A stretch of 8,506 nucleotides of DNA from Paracoccaceae bacterium. GTDB taxonomy: Bacteria > Pseudomonadota > Alphaproteobacteria > Rhodobacterales > Rhodobacteraceae. This document shows positions 7,453 through 8,506 of this stretch, one piece after another. Numbering within the stretch: position 1 is the stretch's first letter; each line of letters opens with the position of its first letter. The notes below the pieces were generated by a model. That model was given only the letters and a program-made list of their open reading frames with translations. It was not told the DNA's origin and made no database searches. Both the position numbers and the translations under genes were made by a program. The stretch covers positions 1 through 8,506 of the forward strand of contig JALSHL010000300.1 in the NCBI GenBank assembly GCA_026982255.1. Reading direction: 5' to 3'.

Positions 7453-8506
7453 CTAGATCTTGCGTATCCGCACCTTGGCCAGCCGGTTGCGCTCGCGTTC
7501 CAGCACCTCGAACCGGTAGCCGTAGAAGGAAAACTCCTGCCCCTCGGTCGGGATGGTCTGCGCTTCGTGGATGATCAGGCCGGCGACGGTGTTGGCTTCC
7601 TCGTCCGGCAAATCCCAGTCGCAACTCCGGTTGAGATCGCGGATCGTGGTGGCCCCGTCTACCACAACCGCCCCGTCCTCGGCGGCGGTAATTTCCTCGT
7701 CATGCACATCGTGTTCATCGGCAATTTCCCCGACGATTTCCTCCAGAATATCCTCCAGCGTGATCAGCCCCTGCAGCGAACCGTATTCGTCCACCACCAG
7801 TGCAAAATGCGACTTGCGGCGCAGGAATTCCCGCATCTGGTCATCGAGCGAGGTCGTCTCCGGCACGAAATACGGCTCCATTGCCACGTCGAGGATATTG
7901 AAGTTGTCCAGACTGCCCAGCCCGTCACCGCTGCCCCGCACCAGCCTGTCGACCGAGCGCAGCAGGTCCTTGGCATGCACCACACCGACGATATTTTCCG
8001 GCTCGTTTTTGAACAGCGGCAGACGGGTATAGGGCGATTGCAGGCATTGCGACAGGATTTCTTCGGGCGGCAGGTCCACGTCGATCATCTCGATTTTCGA
8101 ACGATGCAGCATGATCTCGTCCACCTGCCGGTGCTTCAGGTCCAACGCCCCGAGCAGCCGGTCGCGGTCATCCTTTTGCATGCCGCCTTCGGAATGGTGC
8201 AGCGCGATGGTTTCGGCAATTTCCTGATGTGCCAGAACATTGGTGTTCGGATCGGTCTGCACCCCCAGCACCCGCAGGAACACCCGCACCAGCAGCCGCA
8301 CGACAGAGACAACGGGCGACAGCACCCGCACCACCAGCGCAATCGGCGGCGATACCATGGTCGCGGCCTTTTCGGCATTGGTAATGGCATAGGTTTTCGG
8401 CATCACCTCGGCAAAGACCAGCACCAGCACGGTCATCACTAGCGTTGCCAGCGCCACGCCGGAGCCGCCGAACAGCAGCGTAAACAGGCTGGTTGCGAGC
8501 GAGGTC
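7453..8506 (-). CDS. CNNM/CBS-domain membrane protein, CorC/HlyC (TlyC) family, partial
   Basis: The frame is open through the right edge, so the N terminus is missing; about 350 codons are visible. The order seen is the end of the CNNM (DUF21) membrane domain, including LVFAEVMPKTYAI at about 8418-8380; then a linker of further hydrophobic segments; CBS domain 1 (about 8115-7948, with SPYTRLPLF and IVGVVHAKDLL); CBS domain 2 (about 7896-7725, with FALVVDEYGSLQGLITLEDI); and a C-terminal CorC_HlyC domain (about 7692-7453, with TVAGLI near 7590). This is an inner-membrane protein. The family is linked to magnesium or cobalt export and regulation; the hemolysin name is historical and not evidence of toxicity. 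An apparent start at 8457 is only a GTG inside the membrane domain, since the frame continues upstream in family-like sequence (TSLFTLLFGGSG). The stop is TAG at 7455-7453. Confidence 0.92.
   Translation of the reverse strand, partial: TSLATSLFTLLFGGSGVALATLVMTVLVLVFAEVMPKTYAITNAEKAATMVSPPIALVVRVLSPVVSVVRLLVRVFLRVLGVQTDPNTNVLAHQEIAETIALHHSEGGMQKDDRDRLLGALDLKHRQVDEIMLHRSKIEMIDVDLPPEEILSQCLQSPYTRLPLFKNEPENIVGVVHAKDLLRSVDRLVRGSGDGLGSLDNFNILDVAMEPYFVPETTSLDDQMREFLRRKSHFALVVDEYGSLQGLITLEDILEEIVGEIADEHDVHDEEITAAEDGAVVVDGATTIRDLNRSCDWDLPDEEANTVAGLIIHEAQTIPTEGQEFSFYGYRFEVLERERNRLAKVRIRKI

Noticed and set aside
7567..8442. A 291-codon forward frame opposite the CorC-like gene
   Set aside because: It lies wholly antisense to clear CBS and CorC_HlyC domains, and its product is His/Gln/Arg-rich with no family likeness.

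Overview
The window looks like ordinary chromosome of a Gram-negative alphaproteobacterium, most likely of the Rhodobacterales. The support is an LpxD (so lipid A is made), an invasion-associated locus B (IalB) family protein, a DUF853/YjgR-type HerA-like ATPase, GC-rich codon third positions, and no mobile element, tRNA, rRNA or CRISPR array. The order assignment rests on gene content and style and was not checked by a search.

Layout. Positions 1-251 are non-coding leader DNA containing several short palindromes and repeats. A four-gene forward cluster follows: a secreted YcbB-type L,D-transpeptidase (252-1925), lpxD (1968-3059), a small specialised acyl carrier protein (3096-3359) and a condensing enzyme (3366-4574). 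The last two resemble the rhizobial NodF/NodE pair more than housekeeping AcpP/FabF. Two reverse-strand genes meet this cluster tail to tail with an 8-bp overlap: a SAM-dependent methyltransferase (4567-5151) and, upstream of it, the IalB-family periplasmic protein (5154-5711). A 181-bp divergent intergenic region (5712-5892) carries a perfect 10-bp inverted repeat just before the DUF853 ATPase gene (5893-7443). The window ends with the reverse-strand 3' part of a CNNM/CBS/CorC-HlyC membrane protein (7453-8506), whose N terminus lies beyond the right edge.

How the genes fit together. Most products act on or in the cell envelope: peptidoglycan 3-3 cross-linking (L,D-transpeptidase), lipid A N-acylation (LpxD), probable supply of a particular acyl chain (ACP plus ketosynthase), a periplasmic Cys-paired protein (IalB) and an inner-membrane CBS transporter-like protein. 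The compact lpxD-ACP-ketosynthase block suggests that the ACP/ketosynthase pair builds or modifies an acyl chain used on lipid A or another envelope lipid. This is inferred from gene order and protein motifs. The HerA-like ATPase is the exception and has no visible partner.

The strongest leads are the NodF/NodE-like pair linked to lpxD and the inverted repeat before the DUF853 gene. Part of that repeat's motif (ATTTGCC/GGCAAAT) recurs in the leader before the L,D-transpeptidase. I did not see a wholly new multi-gene system.
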